From Ptiloglossa arizonensis (Eukaryota; Arthropoda; Insecta; Hymenoptera; Colletidae), in NCBI RefSeq assembly GCF_051014685.1, contig NW_027478385.1:7006001-7070000 (forward strand): a DNA stretch of 64,000 nt, written 5' to 3'. Below, piece after piece: positions 22,981 through 36,600 of this stretch. Numbering within the stretch: the first letter of the stretch is position 1; each line of letters begins with the position of its first letter. A program made the position numbers and the translations under genes. A model generated the notes under the pieces. That model worked only from the letters and a program-made list of their open reading frames with translations. It was not told the origin of the DNA and did not search any database.

Positions 22981-25900
22981 GTACAATACACGTACCGTTG
23001 TAATCGGACGAGTTTCTACTTTCAAATGCAATAGGAATTTTTGGGTTAGGCTAATCCGTTCGCGAGATATGAGAGTTTGAAGCTAAGAAATGGTTGGGAA
23101 GAGAACAAATTTTTCGCAATTCTGCTGCTCCAAACGCTTAACCAGAATGGCCTAGGGAAAAAATACGCATACCGTTGTAATCGGGCGAGTTTCTACTTTC
23201 AAATGCACTAGGAATTTTTGTGTTATGTCAATCCGTTCGCGAGATATGGGAGTTTGAAGCTAAGAAATGCTTCAGAAGAGAACAAATTTTTCGCAATTCT
23301 ACTGCTCCAAACGCTTAACCAGAATGGCCTAGGGAAAAAATACGCATACCGTTGTAATGGGGCGAGTTTCTACTTTCAGTTACAATAGGAATTTTTGGGT
23401 TAGGCCAATCCGTTCGCGAGATATGAGAGTTTGAAGCTAAGAAATGGTTGAGAAGAGAACAAATTTTTCGCAATTCTGGTGCTCCAAACGCTTAACCAGA
23501 ATGGCCTAGGGAAAAAATACGGATTCCGTTGTAATCGGGCGAGTTTCTACTTTCAGACGCAGCAGGAATTTTTGGGTTTTGTCAATCCGTTCGCGAGATA
23601 TGGGACTTTCAAGCTAAGAAATGGTTGAGAAGAGAACAAATTTTTCGCAATTCTGCTGGTCCAAACGCTTAACCAGAATGGCCTAGGGAAAAAATACGCA
23701 TACCGTTGTAATTGGGCCAGTTTCTACTTTCAGACGCAACAGGAATTTTTGGGTTTGGTGAATCCGTACGCGAGATATGGGACTTTGAAGCTAAGAAATG
23801 GTTGAGAAGACAACAAATTTTTCGCAATTCTGCTGCTCCAAACGTTTAACCAGAATGGGCAAGGGAAAAAATACACAAACCGTTGTAATCGGGCGAGTTT
23901 CTACGTTCAGTTACAATAGGAATTTTTGGGTTAGGTCAATCCGTTCGGGAGATATGGGAGTTTCAAGCCAAGAAATGGTTGAGAAGGCAAAAAATTTTTC
24001 GCAATTCTGCTGCTCCAAGGGCTTAACCAGAATGGCCTAGGGAAAAAATACGCATACCGTTGTAATCGGGCGAGTTTCTACTTTCAGTTACAATAGGAAT
24101 TTTTGGGTTAGGTCAATCCGTTCGCGAGGTATGGGACTTTGAAGCTAAGAAATGGTTGACAAGACAACAAATTTTTCGCACTTCTGCTGCTCCAATCGCT
24201 TAACCAGAATGGCCTAGGGGAAAAATACACGTACCGTTGTAATCGGGCGAGTTTCTACTTTCAAATGCACTAGGATTTTTGTGTTATGTCAATCCGTTCG
24301 CGAGATATGGGAGTTTGAAGCTAAGAAATGCTTCAGAAGAGAACAAATTTTTCGCAATTCTACTGCTCCAAACGCTTAACCAGAATGGCCTAGGGAAAAA
24401 ATACGCAAACCGTTGTAATCGGGCGAGTTCCTACTTTCAGTTACAATAGGAATTTTTGGGTTAGGTCAATCCGTTCGCGAGATATGGGACTTTGAGGCTA
24501 AGAAATGGTTGACAAGACAAGAAATTTTTCGCACTTCTGCTGCTCCAATCGCTTAACCAGAATGGCCTAGGGGAAAATACACGTACCGTTGTAATCGGGC
24601 GAGTTTCTACTTTCAAATGCAATGGGAATTTTTGTGTTATGTCAATCCGTTCTCGAGATATGGGAGTTTGAAGCTAAGAAATGCTTGAGAAGAGAACAAA
24701 TTTTTCGCAATTCTGCTGCTCCAAACGCTTAACCAGAATGGCCAAGGGAAAAAATACGCATACCGTTGTAATCGGGCAAGTTTCTACTTTCAGACGCAGC
24801 AGGTATGTTTGGGTTTGGTCAATCCGTTCGCGAGATATGGGAGTTTGAAGCTTAGAAATGGTTGAGAAGACAACAAATTTTTCGCACTTCTGCTTCTCCA
24901 AACGCTTAACCAGAGTGGCCTAGGGAAAAAATACACATAGCGTTGTAATCGGGAGAGTTTCTACTTTCAGACGCAACAGGAATTTTTGGGTTAGGTCAAT
25001 CCATGCGCGAGGTATGGGAGTTTGAAGCCAAGAAATGGTTGAGGAGGCAAAAAATTTTTCGCAATTCTGCTGCTCCAAACGCTTAACCAGAACGGTCTAG
25101 GGGAAAAATACACGTACCGTTGTAATCGGGCGAGTTTCTACTTTCAAATGCACTAGGATTTTTGTGTTATGTCAATCCGTTCGCGAGATATGGGAGTTTG
25201 AAGCTAAGAAATGCTTCAGAAGAGAACAAATTTTTCGCAATTCTACTGCTCCAAACGCTTAACCAGAATGGCCTAGGGAAAAAATACGCAAACCGTTGTA
25301 ATCGGGCGAGTTTCTACTTTCAGTTACAATAGGAATTTTTGGGTTAGGTCAATCCGTTCGCGAGGTATGGGACTTTGAAGCTAAGAAATGGTTGACAAGA
25401 CAACAAATTTTTCGCAATTCTGCTGCTCCAAACGCTTAACCAGAAAGCCCTAGGGAAAAAATACGCATACTGTTGTAATCGGGCGAGTTTCTACTTTCAG
25501 TTACAATAGGAAATTTTGGGTTAGGTCAATCAGTTCGCGAGATATGGGACTTTGAAGCTAAGAAATGGTTGACAAGACAACAAATTTTTCGCAATTCTGC
25601 TGCTCCAATCGCTTAACCTGAATGGCCTAGGGGAAAAATACACGTACCGTTGTAATCGGGCGAGTTTCTACTCTCAAATGCAATAGGAATTTTTGTGTTA
25701 TGTCAATCCGTTCGCGAGATATGGGAGTTTGAAGCTAAGAAATGCTTGAGAAGAGAACAAATTTTTCGCAATTCTGCTGCTCCAAACGCTTAACCAGAAT
25801 GGCCTAGGGAAAAAATACGCATACCGTTGTAAACGGGCGAGTTTCTACTTTCAGACGCAGCAGGAAAGTTTGGGTTTGGTCAATCCGTTCGCGAGATATG

Positions 25901-26559
25901 GGAGTTTGAAGCTTAGAAATGGTTGAGAAGACAACAAATTTTTCGCAATTCTGCTGCTCCAAACGCTTAACCAGAATGGCCTAGGGAAAAAATACACATA
26001 CCGTTGTAATTGGGCGAGTTTCTACTTCCAGATGCAATAGGAATTTTTGGGTTAGGTCAATCCGTTCGCGAGATATGGACTTTGAAGCTAAGAAATGGTT
26101 GACAATACAACAATTTTTTCGCAATTCTGCTGCCCCAATCGCTTAACCAGAATGGCCTAGGGGAAAAATACACGTACCGTTGTAATCGGGCGAGTTTCTA
26201 CTTTCAAATGCAGTAGGAATTTTTGGGTTAGGCTAATCCGTTCGCGAGATATGAGAGTTTGAAGCTAAGAAATGGTTGGGAAGAGAACAAATTTTTCGCA
26301 ATTCTGCTGCTCCAAACGCTTAACCAGAATGGCCTAGGGGTACAATACACGTACCGTTGTAATCGGGCGAGTTTCTACTTTCAGTTACAATAGGAATTTT
26401 TGGGTTAGGTCAATCCGTTCGCGAGGTATGGGACTTTGAAGCTAAGAAATGGTTGACAAGACAACAAATTTTTCGCACTTCTGCTGCTCCAATCGCTTAA
26501 CCAGAATGGCCTAGGGGAAAAATACACGTACCGTTGTAATGGGGCGAGTTTCTACTTTC
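22981..26559. repeat. Mosaic satellite segment with 20-monomer HOR remnant
   Basis: About twenty monomers assembled from pieces of the neighbouring HORs. 23,340-24,240 follows 16,270-17,160, including the ggattccg variant and the acaaaccg monomer. 24,480-24,960 follows 10,500-10,980. A local repeat offset by 883 bp (five monomers) is marked by caaatgcactaggattt at 24,262 and 25,145. The agaaagccctaggg monomer recurs at 25,443. No foreign DNA was seen. Confidence 0.85.
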
Positions 26560-29040
26560 AGTTACAATAGGAATTTTTGGGTTAGACCAATCCGTTCGCG
26601 AGATATGAGAGTTTGAAGCTAAGAAATAGTTGAGAAGAGAACAAATTTTTCGCAATTCTGCTGCTCCAAACGCTTAACCAGAATGGCCTAGGGAAAAAAT
26701 ACACAAACCGTTGTAATCGGGCGAGTTTCTACGTTCAGTTCCAATAGGAATTTTTGGATTAGGTCAATCCGTTCGGGAGATATGGGAGTTTCAAGCCAAG
26801 AAATGGTTGAGAAGGCAAAAAATTTTTCGCAATTCTGCTGCTCCAAACGCTTAACCAGAATGGCCTAGGGAAAAAATACGCATACCGTTGTAATCGGGCG
26901 AGTTTCTACTTTCAGTTACAATAGGAATTTTTGGGTTAGGTCAATCCGTTCGCGAGGTATGGAACTTTGAAGCTAAGAAATGGTTGACAAGACAACAAAT
27001 TTTTCGCAATTCTGCAGCTCCAATCGCTTAACCAGAATGGCCTAGGGGAAAAATACACGTACTTTTGTAATCGGGCGAGCTTCTACTTTCAAATGCAATA
27101 GCAATTTTTGGGTTAGGCCAATCCGTTCGCGAGATATAAGAGTTTGAAGCTAAGAAATGGATGAGAAGAGAACAAATTTTTCGCAATTCTGCTGCTCCAA
27201 ACGCTTAACCAGAATGGCCTAGGGGTACAATACACGTACCGTTGTAATCGGGCGAGTTTCTACTTTCAGTTACAATAGGAAATTTTGGGTTAGGTCAATC
27301 AGTTCGCGAGATATGGGACTTTGAAGCTAAGAAATGGTTGACAAGACAACAAATTTTTCGCACTCCTTCTGCTCCAATCGCTTAACCAGAATGGCCTAGG
27401 GGAAAAATACACGTACCGTTGTAATCGGGCGAGTTTCTACTTTCAAATGCAATAGGAATTTTTGGGTTAGGTCAATCCGTTCGCGAGATATGAGAGTTTG
27501 AAGCTAAGAATTGGTTGAGAAGACAACAAATTTTTCGCAATTCTGTTGCTCCAAACGCTTAACCAGAATGGCCTAGGGAAAAAAATCTGCATACCGTTAT
27601 AATTGGGCGAGTTTCTACTTTCAGACGCAACAGGAATTTTTGGGTTAGGACAATCCGTTCGCGAGATATGGAAGTTTGAAGCCATGAAATGGTTGAGAAG
27701 GCAAAAAATTTTGCGCAATTCTGCTGCTCCAAACGCTTAAACAGAATGGCCTAGGGAAAAAATACACCTACCGTTGTAATCGGGCGAGCTTCTACTTTCA
27801 GATGCAATAGGAATTTTTGGGTTTGGTCAATCCGTTCGCGAGATATGGGAGTTTGAAGCCAAGAAATGGTTGAGAAGGCAAAAAATTTTTGCGCAATTCT
27901 GCTGCTCTAAACGCTTAACCAGGATGGCCTAGGGTAAAAATACACACACCGTTGTAATCGGGCGAGTTTCTACTTTCAGATGCAATAGGAATTTTTGGGT
28001 TAGGTCAATCCGTTCGCGAGATATGGGAGTTTGAAGCCAAGAAATGGTAGAGAAGGCAAAAAATGTTTCACAATTCTGCTGCTCCAAACGCTTAACCAGA
28101 ATGGCGCAGCGAAAAAATACACATACCGTTGTAATCGGGCGAGTTTCTACTTTCAGATGCAATAGGAATTTTTGGGTTAGGTCATTCCGTTCGCGAGATA
28201 TGGGAGTTTGAAGACAAGAAATGGTTGAGAAGGCAAAAAATTTTTCGCAATTCTGCTGCTCCAATCGCTTAACCAGAATGGCCTAGGGGAAAAATACACA
28301 TACCGTTGTAATTGGGCGAGTTTCTACTTTCAGATGCAATAGGACTTTTTGGGTTATGTCAATCCGTTCGCGAGATATGGGAGTTTGAAGCCAAGAAATG
28401 GTTGAGAAGACAACAAATTTTTCGCAATTCTGCTGCTCGAAACGCTTAACCAGAATGGCCTAGGGAAAAAATACACATACCGTTGTAATCGGGCGAGTTT
28501 CTACTTTCAGTTACAATAGGAATTTTTGGGTTCGGTCAATCCGTTCGCGAGATATGGGACTTTGAAGCTAAGAAATGGTTGACAAGACAACAAATTTTTC
28601 GCACTCCTTCTGCTCCAATCGCTTAACCAGAATGGCCTAGGGGAAAAATACACGTACCTTTGTAATCGGGCGTGTTTCTACTTTCAAATGCAATAGGAAT
28701 TTTTGGGTTAGGTCTATCCGTTCGCGAGATATGAGAGTTTGAAGCTAATAAATGGTTGAGAAGACAACAAATTTTTCGCAATTCTGCTGCTCCAAACGCT
28801 TAACCAGAATGGCCTCGGGACAAAATACACATACCGTTGTAATCGGGCGAGTTTCTACTTTCAGTTACAATAGGAATTTTTGGGTTCGGTCAATCCGTTC
28901 GCGAGATATGGGACTTTGAAGCTAAGAAATGGTTGACAAGACAACAAATTTTTCGCACTTCTGCTGCTCCAATCGCTTAACCAGAATGCCCTAGGGGAAA
29001 AATACACGTACCGTTGTAATCGGGCGAGTTTCTACTTTCA
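26560..29040. repeat. Distinct satellite subfamily block, proximal copy
   Basis: Matches 55,582-59,625 at offsets of 29,022, 29,199 and 30,617 bp; each step is a whole number of monomers. Diagnostic variants are shared, for example the acgttcagttccaatagg monomer (26,731 and 55,753), cgcactccttctgctcc (27,359), ggtagagaaggcaaa (28,047) and ctcgggacaaaatac (28,814). Most of its flanks do not match, so this is a separate subfamily embedded between other HORs. The distal copy has extra monomers at about 56,205-56,400 and about 57,490-58,900. Confidence 0.87.
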
Positions 29041-31084
29041 GTTACAATAGGAATTTTTGGGTTCGGTCAATCCGTTCGCGAGATATGGGACTTTGAAACT
29101 AAGAAATGGTTGACAAGACAACAAATTTTTCGCAATTCTGCTGCTCCAAACGCTTAACCAGAATGGGCTAGGGAAAAAATTCACATACCGTTATAATTGG
29201 GCGAGTTTCTACTTTCAAATGCAATAGGAATTTTTGGGTTAGGTCAATCCGTTCGCGAGATATGAGAGTTTGAAGCTAAGAAATGGTTGAGAAGACAACA
29301 AATTTTTCGCAATTCTGTTGCTCCAAACGCTTAACCAGAATGGCCTAGGGAAAAAAATCTGCATACCGTCGTAATCGGGCGAGTTTCTACTTTCAGATGC
29401 AATAGGAATTTTTGGGTTAGGTCAATCCGTTCGCGAGATATGAGAGTTTGAAGCTAAGACATGGTTGAGAAGACAACAAATTTTTCGCAATTCTGTTGCT
29501 CCAAACGCATAACCAGAATGGCCTAGGGAAAAAATACACATACCGTTGTAATCGGCGAGTTTCTACTTTCAGTTACAATAGGAATTTTTGGGTTCGGTCA
29601 ATCCGTTCGCGAGATATGGGACTTTGAAGCTAAGAAATGGTTGAGAAGACAACAAATTTTTCGCAATTCTGCTGCTCCAAACGCTTAACCAGAATGGGCT
29701 AGGGAAAAAATTCACATACCGTTATAATTGGGCGAGTTTCTACTTTCAAATGCAATAGGAATTTTTGGGTTAGGTCAATCCGTTCGCGAGATATGAGAGT
29801 TTGAAGCTAAGAAATGGTTGAGAAGACAACAAATTTTTCGCAATTCTGTTGCTCCAAACGCTTAACCAGAATGGCCTAGGGAAAAAATACGCATACCGTT
29901 GTAATTGGGCGAGTTTCTACTTTCAGTTACAATAGGAACTTTGGGTTAGGTCAATCCGTTCGCGAGATATGGGACTTTGAAGCTAAGAAATGGTTGACAA
30001 GGCAACAAATTTTTCGCAATTCTGCTGCTCCAATCGCTTAACCAGAATGACCCAGGGAAAAAATACACGTACCGTTGAAATCGGGCGAGTTTCTGCTTTC
30101 AAATGCAATAGGAATTTTTGGGTTAGGATGATCCGGTCGCGAGATATAAGTGTTTGAAGCTAAGAAATGGTTGAGAAGAGAACAAATTTTTCGCACTTCT
30201 GCTGCTCCAAACGCTTAACCAGAATGGCCTAGGGAAAAAATACACATAGCGTTGTAATCGGGAGAGTTTCTACTTTCAGACGCAACAGGAATTTTTGGGT
30301 TAGGTCAATCCGTTCGCGAGATATGGGAGTTTGAAGCCAAGAAATGGTTGAGGAGGCAAAAAATTTTTGGCAATTCTGCTGCTCCAAACGCTTAACCAGA
30401 ATGGCCTAGGGAAAAAATACACATACCATTGTAATCGGGCGAGTTTCTACCTTCAGATGCAATAGGAATTTCTTGGTTAGGACAATCCGTTCGCGAGATA
30501 TGGGAGTTTGAAGCCAGGAAATGTTTGGGAAGGCAAAAAATTTTTCGCAATTCAGCTGCTCCAAACGCTTAACCAGAATGGCCTAGGGAAAAAATACACA
30601 TACCGTTGTAATCGGGCGAGTTTCTGCTTTCAGATGCAATAGGAATTTTTGGGTTAGCTCAATCCGTTCGCGAGATATGGAACTTTGAAGCTAAGAAATG
30701 GTTGACAAGACATCAAATTTTTCGCAATTCTGCAGCTCCAATCGCTTAACCAGAATGGCCTAGGGGAAAAATACACGTACCTTTGTAATCGGGCGAGTTT
30801 CTACTTTCAAATGCAATAGGAATTCTTGGGTTAGGCCAATCCGTTCGCGAGATATGTGAGTTTGAAGCTAAGAAATGGTTGAGAAGAGAACAAATTTTTC
30901 GCAATTCTGCTGCTCCAAACGCTTAACCAGAATGGCCTAGGGAAAAAATATGCATACCGTTGTAATCGGGCGAGTTTCTACTTTCAGACGCAGCAGGAAT
31001 TTTTGGGTTTGGTCAATCCGTTCGCGAGATATGGGACTTTGAAGCTAAGAAATGGTTGAGAAGACAACAAATTTTTCGCAATTC
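29041..31084. repeat. Mosaic satellite segment
   Basis: 29,041-29,640 follows 9,050-9,650, including the gaaactaag, gggctaggg and missing-g aatcggcgag variants, so it links the start of segmental duplication I with this site. 29,640-29,880 repeats the preceding ttataattgggcg monomer pair. 30,440-30,800 carries the cttggttaggac and gggttagctcaatcc monomers that later form part of the 28-monomer HOR. Nothing other than satellite was seen. Confidence 0.83.
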
Positions 31085-33647
31085 TGCTGCTCCAAACGCT
31101 TAACCAGAATGGCCTAGGGAAAAAATGCGCATACTGTTGTAATCGGGCGAGTTTCTACTTTCAGTTACAATAGGAACATTTGGGTTAGGTCAATCAGTTC
31201 GCGAGATATGGGACTTTGAAGCTAAGAAATGGTTGACAAGACAACAAATTTTTCGCACTTCTGCTGCTTCAATCGCTTACCCAGAATGAACCAGGGGAAA
31301 AATACACGTACCGTTGTAATCGGGCGAGTTTCTACTTTCAAATGCAATAGGAATTTTTGGGTTAGGTCAATCCGTTCGCGAGATATGGGAGTTTGAAGCT
31401 AAGAAATGCTTGAGAAGAGAACAAATTTTTCGCAATTCTGCTGCTCCAAACGCTTAACCAGAATGGCCTAGGGAAAAAATACACATACCGTTGTAATCGG
31501 GCGAGTTTCTACTTTCAGATGCAACAGGAATTTTTGGGTTAGGTCAATCCGTTCCCGAGATATGGGACTTTGAAGCAAAGAAATGGTTGACAAGACAACA
31601 AATTTTTCGCACTTCTGCTACTCCAATCGCTTAACCAGCATGGCCTAGGGGAAAAATACAGGTACCGTTGTAATCGGATGAGTTTCTGCTTTCAAATGCA
31701 ATAGGAATTTTTGGGTTAGGCCGATCCGGTCCCGAGATATGAGAGTTTGAACCTAAGAAATGGTTGAGAAGAGAACAAATTTTTCGCAATTCTGCTGCTC
31801 CAAACGCTTAACCAGAATGGCCTAGGGAGAAAATACACGTACCGTTGTAATCGGGCGAGTTTCTACTTTCAGTTACAATAGGAATTTTTGGGTTCGGTCA
31901 ATCCGTTCGCGAGATATGGGACTTTGAAGCTAAGAAATGGTTGAGAAGAGAACAAATTTTTCGCAATTCTGCTGCTCCAAACGCTTAACCAGAATGGCCT
32001 AGGGAAAAAATACGCATACCGTTGTAATCGGGCGAGTTTCTACTTTCAGTCGCAGCAGGAATGTTTGGGTTTGGTCAATCCGTTCGCGAGATATGGGAGT
32101 TTGAAGCTTAGAAATGGTTGAGAAGACAACAAATTTTTCGCACTTCTGCTGCTCCAAACGCTTAACCAGAATGGCCTAGGGAAAAAATGCGCATACTGTT
32201 GTAATCGGGCGAGTTTCTACTTTCAGTTACAATAGGAACATTTGGGTTAGGTCAATCAGTTCGCGAGATATGGGACTTTGAAGCTAAGAAATGGTTGACA
32301 AGACAACAAATTTTTCGCACTTCTGCTGCTTCAATCGCTTACCCAGAATGAACCAGGGGAAAAATACACGTACCGTTGTAATCGGGCGAGTTTCTACTTT
32401 CAAATGCAATAGGAATTTTTGGGTTAGGTCAATCCGTTCGCGAGATATGGGAGTTTGAAGCTAAGAAATGCTTGAGAAGAGAACAAATTTTTCGCAATTC
32501 TGCTGCTCCAAACGCTTAACCAGAATGGCCTAGGGAAAAAATACACATACCGTTGTAATCGGGCGAGTTTCTACTTTCAGATGCAACAGGAATTTTTGGG
32601 TTAGGTCAATCCGTTCCCGAGATATGGGACTTTGAAGCAAAGAAATGGTTGACAAGACAACAAATTTTTCGCACTTCTGCTACTCCAATCGCTTAACCAG
32701 CATGGCCTAGGGGAAAAATACAGGTACCGTTGTAATCGGATGAGTTTCTGCTTTCAAATGCAATAGGAATTTTTGGGTTAGGCCGATCCGGTCCCGAGAT
32801 ATGAGAGTTTGAACCTAAGAAATGGTTGAGAAGAGAACAAATTTTTCGCAATTCTGCTGCTCCAAACGCTTAACCAGAATGGCCTAGGGAGAAAATACAC
32901 GTACCGTTGTAATCGGGCGAGTTTCTACTTTCAGTTACAATAGGAATTTTTGGGTTCGGTCAATCCGTTCGCGAGATATGGGACTTTGAAGCTAAGAAAT
33001 GGTTGAGAAGAGAACAAATTTTTCGCAATTCTGCTGCTCCAAACGCTTAACCAGAATGGCCTAGGGAAAAAATACGCATACCGTTGTAATCGGGCGAGTT
33101 TCTACTTTCAGTCGCAGCAGGAATGTTTGGGTTTGGTCAATCCGTTCGCGAGATATGGGAGTTTGAAGCTTAGAAATGGTTGAGAAGACAACAAATTTTT
33201 CGCACTTCTGCTGCTCCAAACGCTTAACCAGAATGGCCTAGGGAAAAAATGCGCATACTGTTGTAATCGGGCGAGTTTCTACTTTCAGTTACAATAGGAA
33301 CATTTGGGTTAGGTCAATCAGTTCGCGAGATATGGGACTTTGAAGCTAAGAAATGGTTGACAAGACAACAAATTTTTCGCACTTCTGCTGCTTCAATCGC
33401 TTACCCAGAATGAACCAGGGGAAAAATACACGTACCGTTGTAATCGGGCGAGTTTCTACTTTCAAATGCAATAGGAATTTTTGGGTTAGGTCAATCCGTT
33501 CGCGAGATATGGGAGTTTGAAGCTAAGAAATGCTTGAGAAGAGAACAAATTTTTCGCAATTCTGCTGCTCCAAACGCTTAACCAGAATGGCCTAGGGAAA
33601 AAATACACATACCGTTGTAATCGGGCGAGTTTCTACTTTCAGATGCA
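31085..33647. repeat. 6-monomer HOR, 1,062 bp, about 2.4 copies
   Basis: The rare string tgcgcatactgttgtaatcg occurs at 31,126, 32,188 and 33,250, exactly 1,062 bp apart (6 x 177). Reading the three copies against each other I saw no difference inside the repeated span. Unit variants include ggaacatttgggttagg, cccagaatgaaccagggg, gttcccgagatatgggac, aatcggatgagtttctgc and ggtcccgagatatgag. The left limit is set by aattctgctg changing to acttctgctg near 31,080. The right limit is set by gatgcaacagg changing to gatgcaatagg at about 33,648. The high identity suggests recent amplification. Confidence 0.92.
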
Positions 33648-36600
33648 ATAGGAATTTTTGGGTTAGGTCACTCCGTTCGCGAGATATGGGAGTTTGAAGC
33701 TAAGAAATGGTTGAGAAGACAACAAATTTTTCGCAATTCTGCTGCTCCAAACGCTTAACCAGTATGGCCTAGGGAAAAAATAAGCATACCGTTGTAATCG
33801 GGCGAGTTTCTACTTTCAGACGCAGCAGGAATTTTTGGGTTTGGTCAATCCGTTCGCGAGATATGGGACTTTGAAGCTAAGAAATGGTTGAGAAGACAAC
33901 AAATTTTTCGCAATTCTGCTGCTCCAAACGCTTAACCAGAATGGCCTAGGGAGAAAATACGCATACCGTTGTAATCGGGCGAGTTTCTACTTTCAGTTAC
34001 AATAGGAATTTTTCGGTTAGGTCAATCCGTTCGCGAGATATGGGACTTTGAAGCTAAGAAATGGTTGACAAGACAACAAATTTTTCGCAATTCTGCTGCT
34101 CCAATCGCTTAACCAGAATGGCCTAGGGAAAAAATACGCATACCGTTGTAATCGGGCGAGTTTCTACTTTCAGTTACAATAGGAATTTTTGGGTTAGTTC
34201 AATCCGTTCGCGAGATATGGGACTTTGAAGCTAAGAAATGGTTGACAAGACAACAAATTTTTCGCACTTCTGCTGCTCCAATCGCTTAACCAGAGTGACC
34301 CAGGGGAAAAATACACGTACCGTTGTAATCGGGCGAGCTTCTACTTTCAAATGCAATAGGAATTTTGGGGTTAGGTCAATCCGTTCGCGAGATATGGGAG
34401 TTTGAAGCCGAGAAATGGTTGAGGAGGCAAAAAATTTTTCGCAATTCTGATGCTCCAAACGCTTAACCAGTATGGCCTAGGGAAAAAATACACGTACCGT
34501 TGTAATCGGGCGAGTTTCTACTTTCAGTTACAATAGGAATTCTTGGGTTAGTTCAATCCGTTCGCGAGATATGGGACTTTGAAGCTAAGAAATGGTTGAC
34601 AAGACAACAAATTTTTCGCAATTCTGCTGCTCCAATCGCTTTACCAGAATGGCCTAGGGGAAAAATACACGTACCGTTGTAATCGGGCGAGTTTCTACTT
34701 TCAAAGGCAATATGAATTTTTGTGTTATGTCAATCCGTTCGCGAGATATGGGAGTTTGAAGCTAAGAAATGCTTGAGAAGAGAACAAATTTTTCGCAATT
34801 CTGCTGCTCCAAACGCTTAACCAGAATGGCCTAGGAAAAAAATACGCTTACCGTTGTAATCGGGCGAGTTTCTACTTTCAGACGCAGCAGGAATGTTTGG
34901 GTTTGGTCAATCCGTTCGCGAGATATGGGAGTTTGAACTTAGAAATGGTTGAGAAGACAACAAATTTTTCGCACTTCTGCTGCTCCGAACGCTTAACCAG
35001 ATTGGCGTAGGGAAAAAATACACACAGCGTTGTAATCGGGAGAGTTTCTACTTTCAGACGCAACAGGAATTTTTGGGTTAGGTCAATCCGTTCGCGAGAT
35101 ATGGGAGTTTGAAGCCAAGAAATGGTTGAGGAGGCAAAAAATTTTTCGCAATTCTGATGCTCCAAACGCTTAACCAGTATGGCCTAGGGAAAAAATACAC
35201 GTACCGTTGTAATCGGGCGAGTTTCTACTTTCAGTTACAATAGGAATTTTTGGGTTAGGTCAATACGTTCGCGAGATATGGGACTTTGAAGCTAAGAAAT
35301 GGTTGACAAGACAACAAATTTTTCGCACTTCTGCTGCTCCAAACGCTTAACCAGAATGGCCTAGGGAAAAAATACACATACCGTTGTAATCGGGCGAGTT
35401 TCTACTTTCAGATGCAATAGGAATTTTTGGGTTAGGTCAATCCGTTCGCGAGATATGGGAGTTTGAACTTAGAAATGGTTGAGAAGACAACAAATTTTTC
35501 GCACTTCTGCTGCTCCGAACGCTTAACCAGAATGGCGTAGGGAAAAAATACACACAGCGTTGTAATCGGGAGAGTTTCTACTTTCAGACGCAACAGGAAT
35601 TTTTGGGTTAGGTCAATCCGTTCGCGAGATATGGGAGTTTGAAGCCAAGAAATGGTTGAGGAGGCAAAAAATTTTTCGCAATTCTGATGCTCCAAACGCT
35701 TAACCAGTATGGCCTAGGGAAGAAATACACGTACCGTTGTAATCGGGCGAGTTTCTACTTTCAGTTACAATAGGAATTTTTGGGTTAGGTCAATCCGTTC
35801 GCGAGATATGGGAGTTTGAAGCTAGGAAATGGTTGAGAAGGCAAAAAATTTTTCGCAATTCTGCTGCTCCGAACGCTTAACCAGAATGGCCTAGGGAAAA
35901 AATACACATACCGTTGTAATCGGGCGAGTTTCTACTTTCAGATGCAACAGGAATTTTTGGGCTAGGTCAATCCGTTCGCGAGATATGGTAGCTTGAGGCT
36001 AAGAAATGGTTGCGAAGACAACAAATTTTTCGCACTTCTGCTGCTCCAAACGCTTAACCAGAATGGTCCAGGGAAAAAACACACATACCGTTGTAATCGG
36101 GCGAGTTTCTACTTTCAGTTACAATAGGAATTTTTGGGTTAGGTCAATCCGTTCCCGAGATATGGGACTTTGAAGCAAAGAAATGGTTGACAAGACAACA
36201 AATTTTTCGCACTTCTGCTACTCCAATCGCTTAACCAGCATGGCCTAGGGGAAAAATACAGGTACCGTTGTAATCGGATGAGTTTCTGCTTTCAAATGCA
36301 ATAGGAATTTTTGGGTTAGGCCGATCCGGTCCCGAGATATGAGAGTTTGAACCTAAGAAATGGTTGAGAAGAGAACAAATTTTTCGCAATTCTGCTGCTC
36401 CAAACGCTTAACCAGAATGGCCTAGGGAGAAAATACACGTACCGTTGTAATCGGGCGAGTTTCTACTTTCAGTTACAATAGGAATTTTTGGGTTCGGTCA
36501 ATCCGTTCGCGAGATATGGGACTTTGAAGCTAAGAAATGGTTGAGAAGAGAACAAATTTTTCGCAATTCTGCTGCTCCAAACGCTTAACCAGAATGGCCT

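Noticed and set aside
27929..28264. Recurring minus-strand open reading frames of 75-111 codons, also at 57,128, 58,546, 60,846 and 62,087
   Set aside because: They lie wholly inside satellite monomers, cross monomer boundaries, and recur only because 177 is divisible by 3 and a stop is lost in some variants. Length changes with single-base variants, there is no start context or domain, and the peptide is itself periodic at 59 residues.
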